A DNA stretch of 64,000 bases from Aldehydirespirator sp965116965 (GCA_965116965.1 OZ220743.1:3224001-3288000), one strand, 5' to 3'. Counted from the first letter of the stretch, positions 52,382-61,207 are shown. Notes: generated by a model from the letters alone, not told the origin. Translations and numbers: made by a program.

Positions 52382-53827
52382 CTAGCTCCAGGCGGCCAGG
52401 GCCACTGCGGTGGTGCTGGCGTAGAGGACTCGACGGCCGGAGGCCGCGCTCAGGAACATTCCGTTGGCCACCCGGGAGCCGGTTGCGACCCGGTCGATGA
52501 GTGAGCCGGTGGCGATGTCCACCACCACGAGGTCGTCGGACGGTGGGCCGCCACCCTCCTCCGGCCGGAAGTCGTTGATGACCAGCTCTCCCGACTCGGG
52601 ATAGACGACCGGCTGCATCGAGGGGCGCACGTCCAGGTGCCATGCCACGCTCATCTCGCGGGGTGGCGGTCCGGCCGGGATCTCGACTCCGGCCAGGCCG
52701 CCGTTCACCGAGTCCCAGGCGATGGCCATGCCCACACCCGGCCGCACTTCCGGGACGTGGGCCGGAGGCGCGATGATCCCGCCGCCGGGTGTGCCGAAGG
52801 GTTCGATCTCATCGCGGTCGCCATCGTCGGTCAGGCTGAACCGCAGTAGCCGCTGAGCTCCGGACCAGGGTGCCGGGTGGCGCCACGACAGCCGGTTGCC
52901 GGGCGGCTCGTCGAAGCGGCCGTTGGGCTCGGTGGTGTGTATGGCCCGGACCGACTCGATGTCGCCGCAGTCCATGATCCAGCAGTCACCGTCGGAGAGG
53001 CACGAGTCCCAAGAGAGGCCGTGGGAGCCACGCGCAGTCCGGTAGCGGGGCCGCCAGCTTGCGTCGATCTCCAGGCCGCACCCGCCCGCGCCGTCCGTGC
53101 CGCCGGGCTCTCCTACGAACAAGCGCCACAGATGCTCGGTGCCGGGAACGTAGACCACCTCGACGGCCGCGCCATCGACTCCGACGACGTCGGCGGCGAT
53201 CCGGCCCATCGATCCCTCCGGCAGCACCAGCGGCTCACCCACCAACTCCAGGGACTCGGGCTCCAGGCGGGTCAGGGTGGTGCCGCCCTGGCTCTCGAGC
53301 CGGAGGTCCTTGGTGACGATGGTCCCGTCGCGCAGGGCCAGCATCCCGTTGTGGGAGCGGTCGGCCGGCAGACGCCGCTCGGCCAGCACCGACAGGTCGT
53401 CGGGGTCGAGCTTGTGCAGGTAGGAGCCGTTGACGCTGTAGACGGCGCCGTTGGCGTGGGCCAGGATCGACCCGCACCACACGTGGCCTCCGCACGGGAG
53501 CTCGGGAGAGGCGGCCACCGGCTCCAACAGCTGCGGGTCGGCCCCGCCGGCGAACAGGTCCAGGCGCTCCACCCACCCGTAGGGCTCGGGACCGCTGAAG
53601 GCGGGCATAGTCCCGCCCAGGTACCACTGGTCGGGCTCGCGCTCGACGAACATCACGTTCCAGCGTCCGTTGCGCCGAGCCGCGACCGAGGCGGTGCCTG
53701 TCGCCGCGTCGAGGCGTCCGCTGGCCGCCTTCTGGCGCCGGTTGCCGCCGCACTCCGCCGGCCACGCCGAGGGCCAGTACCCGTCCCGGGCCCCCGGCCG
53801 CCCCTCGAACCGGTCCAACCCCGTCAT
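52382..53827 (-). CDS. beta-propeller-like protein of unknown function
   Basis: A roughly 481-residue protein (ATG 53827). Repeated segments with G-S/W-D and short strand patterns (GGHVWCGSILAHANGAVYSVNG, NGMLALRDGTIVTKDLRL, PPAHVPEVRPGVGMAIAWDSVNGG, LVINDFRPEEGGGPPSDDLVVVDIATG) suggest a beta-propeller. Several Cys are scattered (CGGH, WDSCLSDGDCWIMDCGD). No signal peptide is evident. I do not recognise the family. It is flanked by two direct copies of repeat D, and a fragment of a paralogue lies 0.4 kb downstream, so the gene has been duplicated or moved. Confidence 0.6.
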   Translation of the reverse strand: MTGLDRFEGRPGARDGYWPSAWPAECGGNRRQKAASGRLDAATGTASVAARRNGRWNVMFVEREPDQWYLGGTMPAFSGPEPYGWVERLDLFAGGADPQLLEPVAASPELPCGGHVWCGSILAHANGAVYSVNGSYLHKLDPDDLSVLAERRLPADRSHNGMLALRDGTIVTKDLRLESQGGTTLTRLEPESLELVGEPLVLPEGSMGRIAADVVGVDGAAVEVVYVPGTEHLWRLFVGEPGGTDGAGGCGLEIDASWRPRYRTARGSHGLSWDSCLSDGDCWIMDCGDIESVRAIHTTEPNGRFDEPPGNRLSWRHPAPWSGAQRLLRFSLTDDGDRDEIEPFGTPGGGIIAPPAHVPEVRPGVGMAIAWDSVNGGLAGVEIPAGPPPREMSVAWHLDVRPSMQPVVYPESGELVINDFRPEEGGGPPSDDLVVVDIATGSLIDRVATGSRVANGMFLSAASGRRVLYASTTAVALAAWS

Positions 53828-53853
53828 CGAAGATGCTCGCCGCTCGCGCACGC

Positions 53854-53954
53854 CTAGTGGTCCGTCGCTGAATTGGTTGGGGCGTCTGTAGCCATTTCAA
53901 GCTGGGGCTAGAGCCCTCCGCACTGCCCTAGCCATTTCGACGACATACCACTAG
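53854..53954. repeat. MITE-like inverted-repeat element D, copy 2
   Basis: Begins CTAGTGGTCCGTCGCTGAA and ends CCATTTCGACGACATACCACTAG, as copy 1 at 52149-52247, with a diverged middle. Its terminal CTAG supplies the TAG stop codon of the NYN gene at 53951-54781. Confidence 0.65.
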
Positions 53955-54781
53955 CGCGGCCCAGGCTTCGGGTCACCCGACTCCTGTGAGACGCGCTCCC
54001 AGAACACGGTGCGCACCAGGCGTCGCAGCGACTCCTGCCCGCGCAGCGAAATCCCCAATTCGTCCTCAACCGTGCGCATCAGGTCTCCATCAAGGGGCGT
54101 CGGGATGCGCGGCCGGTTGTCTCTAAGCGTCGATGTCTCATCGTCAGTGGCCGCTGATAGCCACGTTTCCGCATATCGTGTCGCAATTGCTTTGGCAACT
54201 GCCCTGGGATCATCATTGCCGGGCCCAGTGCCGTCGAGCAGCATCCTCTCGCTGACGAATCCCGAGAGGTTCTCCTTGGTCAGCATCAACACTTCGTCTG
54301 CTTCTCTCGCGAGTTCCCTCGACTGGTTTCGTGACCCACTAGGCGTGAGAATGCCGATCAGCGTGACCCGCACGCCGAGTTCTTGGGCTGCCCTGACACC
54401 TTCCCGCAGATCCTCGTCCCCCGACAGGAGAAAGGCGTCGCTTACAGCCCTCTCGCGAGCCAGCGTCACGAGGTCGTGGTAGATGAGCGCGTCAACGCCC
54501 TTCTGCAGGTTCTGTTGGTTGACCCGGCCAAGGCGGAGCTTCACGTTCGGCAGGTCGGCGATCGCTTGGTGCTCGGCAGTCGGGACGCGATCCTTGGCCC
54601 CGTCGTACCAATATGTCCGAAGCGTTGGCAGTCCGCAGACCTTTCCTGCGCGATCAACCAAGAACTCGTTCGCCTTCAGTGCGTTGACTTGGACGTACCG
54701 TCGCTTCGGGCCGGCACCGAAGAGCTTCCCTCCTTCCGCATACAGGTAGCCGGCGTCAACGAACACAGCGCAGCGGTCCAT
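53951..54781 (-). CDS. NYN-domain (LabA/DUF88-type) PIN-like protein
   Basis: A 276-residue protein. ATG 54781 is preceded by a purine-rich AGGGGGTGA; a GTG at 54793 is also in frame. CAVFVDAGYLYAEGGKLFG gives the first acidic site, QKGVDALIYHDLVTLARE the second, and AFLLSGDEDLREGVRAAQELGVRVTLIGI the third, the NYN pattern of PIN-like nucleases. The C-terminal 90 residues (LRDNRPRIPTPLDGDLMRTVEDELG...) form a separate helical domain. It probably processes RNA. The stop codon lies in repeat D. Confidence 0.83.
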   Translation of the reverse strand: MDRCAVFVDAGYLYAEGGKLFGAGPKRRYVQVNALKANEFLVDRAGKVCGLPTLRTYWYDGAKDRVPTAEHQAIADLPNVKLRLGRVNQQNLQKGVDALIYHDLVTLARERAVSDAFLLSGDEDLREGVRAAQELGVRVTLIGILTPSGSRNQSRELAREADEVLMLTKENLSGFVSERMLLDGTGPGNDDPRAVAKAIATRYAETWLSAATDDETSTLRDNRPRIPTPLDGDLMRTVEDELGISLRGQESLRRLVRTVFWERVSQESGDPKPGPR

Positions 54782-54807
54782 CGATAGCTTCACCCCCTAG
54801 AAACAGA

Positions 54808-54830
54808 GCGAGGGCCCGACGGGCCCTCGC
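54808..54830 (-). terminator. hairpin terminator between minus-strand genes
   Basis: GCGAGGGCCC (54808-54817) and GGGCCCTCGC (54821-54830) form a perfect 10-bp stem with loop GAC. On the minus strand it is followed by TCTGTTTCT, a weak U-tract. It lies 91 bp after the stop of the gene at 54921 and 27 bp before the NYN gene. Confidence 0.65.
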
Positions 54831-54920
54831 TAGGCTCCAAACGAGGGAGCCAGAAGAATGGTCGGAGTATAAGCGAAGCGTCGCGAATGATGCAACCCTC
54901 ATCGCGACTCCCGGTGCCGG

Positions 54921-55646
54921 TCATCGTGTGAAGAGTTCGGGGACGATCGGGCAGTCGGACCGTCGAGCGGCTTCGGCGGGCGTCCGCAGGCCGGAAGGGG
55001 TGACCACCCGGGTTACGAACCGGTCGAGGTCCAGTACGGCCAGGCCCCGCATGGCCGGGTCGTCGGGGCGGTGACGATCGCTCAATGGTTCCCACATGCG
55101 CTCGGGCAGTATCCGCCCCGCGCCCGAGACGAGCCACACCGGAGTCCCCCAGCCGCAGGCCATCTCAGCCACGGACACCGTCTCGGCCACCACCAGGGCC
55201 TGCGACGGCCCCACGCAGTCGCTGGTCATCAGCACCAGGTCAGCTGAGCCCGCGGCCTCGAGAGCCTCCGGCTCCATCCACCGCAGATCCGGGCGATCAT
55301 CCGGTGCAGCGGCGTAGACCCCCAACTCCCCCACCGCGAGCACACCCGAGTCGGCGGGCAGGCCGTGCAATCCGTTCAGGAGCGCAGTTTCAGTGGTGTC
55401 CTCGTCCAGGTCCTCCATCACCCTGGCCGCCTCGGAGCGGGGATCCATGGCGGTGAGCATCCGGGCCGCCAGCCACACCAGCGGTGCACAGTCGCTGCGC
55501 CGGTCCAGCAGGCGCCGGCACGACGTGAGCAGGCCCTTGGGATCATCGGCGAAGGACGCCAGCGCGGCCGCCGACTCCCGCACCAGCGGCACCACCGGCA
55601 CCACGCCCGCCCGGGCCACATACCGCAGCCGCTCGATCGGATGCAC
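54921..55646 (-). CDS. eIF2B-like conserved actinobacterial protein
   Basis: A roughly 241-residue protein starting at GTG 55646, where homologous proteins begin (HPIERLRYVARAG). Helical N-terminal part (SCRRLLDRRSDCAPLVWLAARML) is followed by a Rossmann-like part (SGVLAVGELGVYAAA, AGSADLVLMTSDCVGPSQALV, CGWGTPVWLVSGAG). The pattern resembles the alpha/beta/delta family of eIF2B or ribose-1,5-bisphosphate isomerase-like proteins conserved in actinobacteria. Its role in bacteria is unknown. Confidence 0.65.
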   Translation of the reverse strand: MHPIERLRYVARAGVVPVVPLVRESAAALASFADDPKGLLTSCRRLLDRRSDCAPLVWLAARMLTAMDPRSEAARVMEDLDEDTTETALLNGLHGLPADSGVLAVGELGVYAAAPDDRPDLRWMEPEALEAAGSADLVLMTSDCVGPSQALVVAETVSVAEMACGWGTPVWLVSGAGRILPERMWEPLSDRHRPDDPAMRGLAVLDLDRFVTRVVTPSGLRTPAEAARRSDCPIVPELFTR

Positions 55647-55748
55647 CCCCCGAGCGTAGGCACGGGCTGCCGCCTGCCGCGGCCTACCCACCGCGCGGCA
55701 CCCACGACATTTGCTGTCCTAAAGTGAGTTCTGATGATTCCAATGTGC

Positions 55749-55754
55749 TATAAT
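55749..55754 (+). promoter_or_regulatory. -10 element TATAAT
   Basis: A perfect TATAAT in an AT-rich island (55710-55770) 87 bp before the coiled-coil gene at 55841. A matching -35 is not obvious. Confidence 0.4.
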
Positions 55755-55840
55755 GAAATGCAGTCGCTATTGGGCGGCCTTGGAGCAGCCGTTTGAGGTG
55801 CCCCCGAAGTCTGCAACCGCCAGCTGAAGGGGCACCGAAG

Positions 55841-56326
55841 ATGGCTCTCACCCACACCCAGCGCACCTCGATGTTCAACACTCTGACAGAAGTCATGGGA
55901 CAAGACGACGCCGAAACCCTCATGGAGCACCTCCCGCCCAGCGGCTGGGACAACGTCGCCACCAAGGACGACTTTCGAGCCGCCTTTGCCGAGACCAACA
56001 CCGCAATCGCCACCGGGCTGGCCCAGGCCGCCACCGAACGAACCCAGATCATCAAGGCCATGACCGACGGATTCGCACAAGCCGCCGTCGAACGAGCCGA
56101 CATCAGAACCGAAGCCGCCACCGAACGAACCCAGATCATCAAGGCCATGACCGACGGATTCGCACAAGCCGCGGTGGAGCGGGCCGAGATCAGAGCCGAG
56201 GCCGCTCTGGGGCGGGCTGAGATCATCCGGCGCCAGGCCTGGCACCTCTATATCGTGGTGTCGACGATCGTGGCGGCCGCCGTGTCGATCTGGATCGCTC
56301 TGCTGACCCAGTCCGGCGCCGGCTAG
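55841..56326 (+). CDS. C-terminally anchored coiled-coil protein with tandem 29-residue repeats
   Basis: A roughly 161-residue protein starting at ATG 55841. The N-terminal 50 residues (MALTHTQRTSMFNTLTEVMG, MEHLPPSGWDNVATKDDF) are followed by two nearly identical 29-residue repeats (AATERTQIIKAMTDGFAQAA...) and a partial third. One membrane helix closes the protein (LYIVVSTIVAAAVSIWIALL). VATKDDFRA is typical of small bacterial coiled-coil membrane proteins with a CCDC90/DUF1640-like layout. It resembles the proteins at 217-603 and 15706-16179 in plan: one helix in the membrane plus a repeat-built coiled coil. Function is unknown. Confidence 0.65.
   Translation: MALTHTQRTSMFNTLTEVMGQDDAETLMEHLPPSGWDNVATKDDFRAAFAETNTAIATGLAQAATERTQIIKAMTDGFAQAAVERADIRTEAATERTQIIKAMTDGFAQAAVERAEIRAEAALGRAEIIRRQAWHLYIVVSTIVAAAVSIWIALLTQSGAG
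56027..56200 (+). repeat. two 87-bp tandem repeats inside a gene
   Basis: Units start at 56027 and 56114. They are identical over the first two thirds and diverge only toward the end of the second, indicating a recent in-frame duplication. Confidence 0.85.
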
Positions 56327-56446
56327 CGGAGGCGGGCCGATAGACGGGACCTGGTGCAGGGGGGGGTGGCACGGGGTGCAACAGGATCGCCGGCCGGGGA
56401 TCCGGGCAGCGCCAGGACGGCATTGGGTCGCGCTAGCTTGGGCCTC

Positions 56447-56932
56447 GTGACCGCCGTCTCGCTCGATCTGGAACTGGACCCGCTCGGAGGCAAGGCCAGG
56501 CCGCTGTCCTCCTGGCTCACGACCTTCCCGCTGCTGCCGGTCCTGCTCGATCCCTACACCAACGAGAGCGCCTGGATCCTCCACACCGCCCGGCGCATCC
56601 TGGTCACCTTCGCCGAAGCCGGATGCCGGACGTGCTGGGTGGTCGCCTGCGGCCCCGAGGACGCCCGGCGCTTCCTCGGCCCCTACGCCCAGGAGATCCT
56701 CACATTCTCCGACCCGGATCGGCGCGTACCCGCCGCGCTCGGGCTCGACACCCTGCCGGCGTTCGCCTTCGTGCTCCAGAACGGGTCGGTCACTGCGGCC
56801 GCTCAGGGGTGGAGCCCTGCGGAGTGGCGGGACGTGGCCGACACCGTTTCGGACTACACGCACTGGCAGCGCCCGGTGATCGGCGACGGGCAGGACCCGG
56901 TCGCGTTCCCGGGAACGCCGGCGAGGCCCTGA
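56447..56932 (+). CDS. thioredoxin-like protein of unknown function
   Basis: A roughly 161-residue protein starting at GTG 56447. LLDPYTNESAWILHTARRIL is followed by FAEAGCRTCWVVACG (a CxxC), FLGPYAQEILTFSDPDRRVPAALGLDTLPAFAFVLQNGSV and AAAQGWSPAEWRDVADTV. The V-A-x-x-L-x-L-x-x-L-P-A-F-x-F segment resembles the cis-Pro half of a thioredoxin fold, with CRTC in an unusual position. It lies 25 bp upstream of the fumarase gene and is probably cotranscribed. It may serve as a redox or cluster-related helper (speculation). Confidence 0.6.
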   Translation: MTAVSLDLELDPLGGKARPLSSWLTTFPLLPVLLDPYTNESAWILHTARRILVTFAEAGCRTCWVVACGPEDARRFLGPYAQEILTFSDPDRRVPAALGLDTLPAFAFVLQNGSVTAAAQGWSPAEWRDVADTVSDYTHWQRPVIGDGQDPVAFPGTPARP

Positions 56933-56957
56933 GCAGGCTCCGGCTGGGACAGGCGCG

Positions 56958-58631
56958 ATGGCCGACTCGTCCGACATGGAAGCCTTCGCCTACTCGGACA
57001 TGCTGCCGCTCGGGCCCGACACCACCGACTACCGGCTGGTGTCGACCGAAGGGGTGTCCACCATCGAAGCCGCGGGCCGGACGTTCCTGAAGGTCGAGCC
57101 CGAGGCGCTGACGCTGCTCACGTCGGTGGCCATGCACGACGTCAACCACTACCTGCGGTCCGACCACCTCCAGCAGCTCCACAACATCCTCGAAGACCCC
57201 GAAGCCTCCGACAACGACCGCTTCGTGGCCACCGAACTGCTCCAGAACGCCAACATCGCGGCCGGCGGGATCCTGCCCATGTGCCAGGACACCGGCACCG
57301 CGGTGATCATGGGCCGCAAGGGCGAGCAGGTGCTCACCTTCAGCGACGACGCCGAGGCCATCTCCCGGGGCGTGTACGACACCTACCTCACATCCAACCT
57401 GCGCTATTCGCAGCTCGCCCCGCTCGACATGTTCACCGAGGTGAACACCCGCAACAACCTGCCCGCCCAGATCGAGATCCACTCCAAGCCCGGCAACGTC
57501 TACGAGCTGTTCTACATGGCCAAGGGCGGCGGCTCCGCCAACAAGTCGTTCCTGTACCAGAAGACCAAGGCCCTGCTCAACTCCGAGTCGCTGCTCGACT
57601 TCTGCGACGAGACCCTGAGGCTGCTCGGCACCGCGGCCTGCCCGCCCTACCATCTGGCCCTCGTCGTGGGCGGCACCTCCGCGGAATACAACCTGAAGGT
57701 GGCCAAGCTCGCCTCGGCCAAGTACCTCGACTCCCTGCCCACCTCCGGAGACGCGGCCACCGGCCACGGATTCCGCGACCTCGAATGGGAGCAGCGGATC
57801 CTGGAGCTGACCCGGACCTTCGGCATCGGCGCCCAGTTCGGCGGCAAGTACTTCTGCCACGACGTGCGGGTGGTTCGCCTGCCCCGCCACGGAGCGTCCA
57901 ACCCGGTGGGGATCGCCGTGAGCTGTTCGGCGGACCGCCAGGCCCGGGCCAAGATCACCTCCAAGGGGCTGTTCCTGGAGCGTCTGGAGACCGACCCGGC
58001 CCGGTTCCTTCCCGAGGCCAGCGCCGACGACCTCTCCAGCGAGGTCGTGCCGGTGGACCTCGACCGGCCGATGGGCGAGATCCTGGCCCGGCTGTCCCGC
58101 TACCCGGTCAAGACCCGGCTGGCCCTGACCGGCACGCTGGTGGTGGGCCGCGACATCGCCCACGCCAAGATCAAGCAGCGCCTGGACGCCGGCGAGCCCG
58201 TACCGCAGTACCTGCGGGACCACCCGGTGTACTACGCCGGACCGGCCAAGACTCCCCAGGGATACGCCTCGGGGTCGTTCGGACCCACGACCGCGGGCCG
58301 CATGGACTCCTACGTCGACCAGTTCCAGGCGGCCGGCGGGTCGATGGTGATGCTGGCCAAGGGGAACCGGTCGTCGGAGGTGACCGAGGCCTGCGCCCGC
58401 CACGGCGGCTTCTATCTGGGCTCCATCGGAGGGCCGGCCGCCCGCCTGGCCCGCGACTCGATCCGGCGGGTGGAGGTGCTCGACTACCCCGAACTCGGCA
58501 TGGAGGCGGTGTGGCGCATCGAGGTCGAGGACTTCCCCGCCTTCATCGTGATCGACGACAAAGGGAACGACTTCTTCGCCGAAGTGTCCACCCCGGTGAG
58601 GCTGCGCCGCCGCCAGAGGCCGAGCGAATAG
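56958..58631 (+). CDS. fumA: class I fumarate hydratase (Fe-S)
   Basis: A 557-residue [4Fe-4S] enzyme that interconverts fumarate and malate in the TCA cycle. The cluster Cys are visible: Cys109 (LPMCQDTGTAVIMG), Cys228 (GTAACPPYHLALVVGG) and Cys323 (AVSCSADRQ). RYSQLAPLDMFTEVNTRNN, ANKSFLYQKTKALLN and TTAGRMDSYVDQFQAAGGSMVMLAKGN are typical. It is one polypeptide containing both alpha and beta domains, as in E. coli FumA. The symbol is by family; FumA and FumB cannot be told apart here. Confidence 0.93.
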   Translation: MADSSDMEAFAYSDMLPLGPDTTDYRLVSTEGVSTIEAAGRTFLKVEPEALTLLTSVAMHDVNHYLRSDHLQQLHNILEDPEASDNDRFVATELLQNANIAAGGILPMCQDTGTAVIMGRKGEQVLTFSDDAEAISRGVYDTYLTSNLRYSQLAPLDMFTEVNTRNNLPAQIEIHSKPGNVYELFYMAKGGGSANKSFLYQKTKALLNSESLLDFCDETLRLLGTAACPPYHLALVVGGTSAEYNLKVAKLASAKYLDSLPTSGDAATGHGFRDLEWEQRILELTRTFGIGAQFGGKYFCHDVRVVRLPRHGASNPVGIAVSCSADRQARAKITSKGLFLERLETDPARFLPEASADDLSSEVVPVDLDRPMGEILARLSRYPVKTRLALTGTLVVGRDIAHAKIKQRLDAGEPVPQYLRDHPVYYAGPAKTPQGYASGSFGPTTAGRMDSYVDQFQAAGGSMVMLAKGNRSSEVTEACARHGGFYLGSIGGPAARLARDSIRRVEVLDYPELGMEAVWRIEVEDFPAFIVIDDKGNDFFAEVSTPVRLRRRQRPSE

Positions 58632-58666
58632 GCGCCGACCACCTCGTCCCTCAGCGGGGAATCGAT

Positions 58667-58712
58667 TGAGGCCGTGGCCCGCGCGGCCTCAGGTCGCAAC
58701 GAACAAGAGCGG
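58667..58712 (+). repeat. GC-rich dispersed repeat B, copy 5 (reverse)
   Basis: The reverse complement reads CCGCTCTTGTTCGTTGCG, ACCTGAGGCC and GGGCCACGGCCTC, the repeat B core. It lies 36 bp after the fumarase stop, so relative to its neighbour it is placed like copy 1 beside the acyl-CoA dehydrogenase gene. It separates the convergent fumarase and rsfS genes. Confidence 0.65.
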
Positions 58713-58773
58713 TAGTGGCACCGCCGAGACGCGCCGGTCCGGCCACCGGCGAATACGCAGCCGGCAGCAGCCG

Positions 58774-59271
58774 CTATCGGCCCGGATCCTCCGACACCGA
58801 CGCTGGCCCGGCGCTGCCGGCCGCGGTGCGCCACTCGAGGAGAGGGCAGTCGCCCCAGAGCCGTTCGAGCTGGTACAGGGCGCGCCGTTCGGCGTCGAAC
58901 ACGTGCACGACGAACGGCCCGAAGTCGAGGAGCACCCACTGCCGATCGTCGGCACCCTCGATTCGCAACGGCGAGGGACCGCCCGCCTGCTTCACCAGCT
59001 CCTCGACGCCCTCGCTGATCGAGCGCACCTGGCGGGCATTGTTCCCGTGGGTGATCACGAACAGATCGGTGACCACAAGCACGTCGCCCACGTCGATGAC
59101 CACGGTGTCCTCACCCTTGCGCTCCTCGGCGGCCGCGGCCGCGGCCGAGGCCCACCGCCGCGCGTAGGCGCCGTCCACCGCTGGGGACGAACCAGCCGAT
59201 GCTGCGAGTTCGGCCGGGCTGGCGACGTCGACCGACACGGGGGACTCGGCCGAGCGGGCTCCTGTCGTCAC
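58774..59271 (-). CDS. rsfS: ribosome silencing factor RsfS
   Basis: A 165-residue protein. After a roughly 45-residue Ala/Ser-rich leader, the RsfS domain reads EDTVVIDVGDVLVVTDLFVITHGNNARQVRSISEGVEE, then GADDRQWVLLDFGPFVVHVFDAERRALYQLERLWGDCPLLEW. RsfS binds ribosomal protein L14 and blocks subunit joining in starvation. It ends the minus-strand nadD-LCP-rsfS cluster; nadD and rsfS are neighbours in many bacteria. The start overlaps the LCP stop by four bases. Confidence 0.93.
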   Translation of the reverse strand: MTTGARSAESPVSVDVASPAELAASAGSSPAVDGAYARRWASAAAAAAEERKGEDTVVIDVGDVLVVTDLFVITHGNNARQVRSISEGVEELVKQAGGPSPLRIEGADDRQWVLLDFGPFVVHVFDAERRALYQLERLWGDCPLLEWRTAAGSAGPASVSEDPGR

Positions 59272-60497
59272 CGCGCCGCCTGGTCGAGTCCGACCGTCAC
59301 GGTTATGTCGACCACGTCGGTGGCGCCCTCGCCCAACTCGATGAGGGTCATGTCGACGCCGAGCTCGATGGCGATGGAGTTGGTGATGGGATCGTTCACG
59401 AGGTCCTCACGATGGTAGGCGAAATGGGTGACCTCCACACCGAAGGCGTCGGCGTTGCCGATCACGGTGACCACTCCCCCGGCGGCGACCACATCGGCGG
59501 CCAGCGCATCCCGGATGGATGGATCACCGGTGCCGTCGAGCAGCTGGACTCTGGGACGCAGGAACGACTCAGGCTGCTGGGGCCAGGGCACCAGCTCCAG
59601 AGCCTCGACCCTCAGCCACGACCGGCTGTCCGGACCCAGCAGCGGGACCGGGGCGGCGCCGGAATCCAGATTGAAGGATTCGAACGGTACGACCTCGACA
59701 ACGGTAGTGCCCGCTCCGAGGGCCTGCAGGAACGGCGCCAGAGGGGAATCGGCCGGGGGGACGGCAGCCTGCAGGTCCTGGGCCCGCCCGATCACTCCCA
59801 GCCACGACTCCCACATCGCCCGCTGGCGCTGCACCCGGTTGCCGTCGGCCTCGTCGGGGTTTCGGTGGGCGTACACCGCGGCCGCGTCGGCCGCGGTCAG
59901 GTCGTAGCGTCCGGATTCGTAGACGACATGCTGCGCACCGTCTCCACCCGCCTCGATGAGGTCGTCCACAAGGAGATAGGGCAGCGGCGCCGCGGGGCCG
60001 ATGCTGTGGGCGAGCCATTCGGTCGGCACCTCGACCACCTGGTCGAACCCGAGGCCGAACATGCCCTCGGCAACATGGCGGACAGCGTCGACTCCTCCCC
60101 GAGCGAAGGCGTCGGAGAGAGGTTCGCCCTCCGCCGGCGATCCGCCGTCGGGAACGACCAGCAGGTCGGCCGGCAGCAGCACCACGCCGCCGCCTGCGCT
60201 GATGCCCGTCCGGGCCATGAAGGTGGCTCCGGCAAGGCTGCCGTTGTGAGTGTGTAGCGCCAGCAGGGTCGGGGTGGCTCCCACGAGCTCCAGGTACCCG
60301 GGTTCGTCGGGCTCCAGGACGATTTCCTCCTCGACGGGCTCCACCGTCCTGTTGAGAACGGCCCGACCGCCCTCGAGGGCCAGGATCAGCACGGCGATGC
60401 CTGCAGCCGCCACCACCCCCGGAAAGGCGAGACGCCAGAAGAAGTGGGCTCGGGGCGCGGGCCGGCGGTCACGCCCGCCGAGTCTCAGCGGCCGCAA
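59268..60497 (-). CDS. LCP (LytR-CpsA-Psr) family protein with LytR_C domain
   Basis: A roughly 409-residue protein. A cytoplasmic basic N-terminus is followed by one membrane helix (FFWRLAFPGVVAAAGIAVLILAL) and an extracellular LCP-like domain (LLALHTHNGSLAGATFMA, DAVRHVAEGMFGLGFDQVVEV, LTAADAAAVYAHRNPD, NRVQRQRAMWESWLGVI). A C-terminal LytR_C-like domain follows (RVQLLDGTGDPSIRDALAADV, VEVTHFAYHRE). LCP enzymes attach polymers to peptidoglycan. The Arg-x-x-R-Q pair is present, but the catalytic Arg-x-D region is weak. The start is unclear: TTG 60497 is the only plausible start codon before the helix, overlapping nadD by 13 bp. Confidence 0.72.
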   Translation of the reverse strand: MRPLRLGGRDRRPAPRAHFFWRLAFPGVVAAAGIAVLILALEGGRAVLNRTVEPVEEEIVLEPDEPGYLELVGATPTLLALHTHNGSLAGATFMARTGISAGGGVVLLPADLLVVPDGGSPAEGEPLSDAFARGGVDAVRHVAEGMFGLGFDQVVEVPTEWLAHSIGPAAPLPYLLVDDLIEAGGDGAQHVVYESGRYDLTAADAAAVYAHRNPDEADGNRVQRQRAMWESWLGVIGRAQDLQAAVPPADSPLAPFLQALGAGTTVVEVVPFESFNLDSGAAPVPLLGPDSRSWLRVEALELVPWPQQPESFLRPRVQLLDGTGDPSIRDALAADVVAAGGVVTVIGNADAFGVEVTHFAYHREDLVNDPITNSIAIELGVDMTLIELGEGATDVVDITVTVGLDQAAR

Positions 60498-61090
60498 CCG
60501 TACAGGCCCCTGGACCTGACAACCTCGGCCACGGCGGCGGGCACGAGGGCCTCGACCGGGCGACCGTCCGCGAATCGGGACCGGATGTCGCAGGACGAGA
60601 CGTCCATCGCAGGGACCTCCACCACCACAGCCGGCCACCCCGCACCGGGACGCCCGCCGGACCGTCCTGCTCTGTCGACCACGACCGTGGTGGCCAGCTC
60701 CCGCAGTTCCGCGGGACGCTTCCAGGTGTCGAGTCCCTGCGCCACATCCGAGCCCACCACCATCAGAAGTTCGGCTCCAGGATGCAGGGCCCGCAACTCC
60801 TGCAGCGTGTCGGCCATGTAGCTCTCGCCGCCACGATCTATCTCCAAGGAACTCGCCTCGAGCCCCTCGAGGCCGCGGACGGCGGCCCGGACCATCTCCA
60901 GTCGCAGAGGGGCAGGTGTCACCGGGTTGAGAGCGGACTTCTGCCATGGATCGTTGGCCACGACGAACAGCACTACGCGGAGCCTCAGACGGTGGCGAAC
61001 CTCCAGCGCCGCCGCGAGGTGCCCGAAATGCGGCGGATCGAACGTCCCTCCCAGCACGCCGATGCGGGCGGTGTCGGGTCTCAGCACCAC
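60485..61090 (-). CDS. nadD: nicotinate-nucleotide adenylyltransferase
   Basis: A 201-residue nucleotidyltransferase. IGVLGGTFDPPHFGHLAAALEV carries the HxGH motif; VVANDPWQKSALNPVTPAPLRLEMVRAAV, IDRGGESYMADTLQEL, ELLMVVGSDVAQGLDTWKRPAELREL and MDVSSCDIRSRFADGRPVEALVP (with the S-S-x-x-I-R motif) complete the NadD pattern. It converts nicotinate mononucleotide to deamido-NAD. It is the first gene of the nadD-LCP-rsfS cluster. Confidence 0.95.
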   Translation of the reverse strand: MVLRPDTARIGVLGGTFDPPHFGHLAAALEVRHRLRLRVVLFVVANDPWQKSALNPVTPAPLRLEMVRAAVRGLEGLEASSLEIDRGGESYMADTLQELRALHPGAELLMVVGSDVAQGLDTWKRPAELRELATTVVVDRAGRSGGRPGAGWPAVVVEVPAMDVSSCDIRSRFADGRPVEALVPAAVAEVVRSRGLYGCGR

Positions 61091-61123
61091 AGGAGTCTAG
61101 AATGAGGCCACAGGTTGCACAGT

Positions 61124-61168
61124 GCTCCCGCACCTGTTCGCTGCGACCTGAGGGCCGCTCGGCCCAGG
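61124..61168 (-). repeat. GC-rich dispersed repeat B, copy 6
   Basis: CTCCCGCACCTGTTCGCTGCG, ACCTGAGGGCC and GCTCGGCCCAGGG match the repeat B core. It lies 34 bp upstream of nadD in the divergent nadD-sigma factor region. Confidence 0.6.
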
Positions 61169-61207
61169 GGCGCGTGACTTATGTCACAGTCCGCGCGGGC
61201 GCACATC

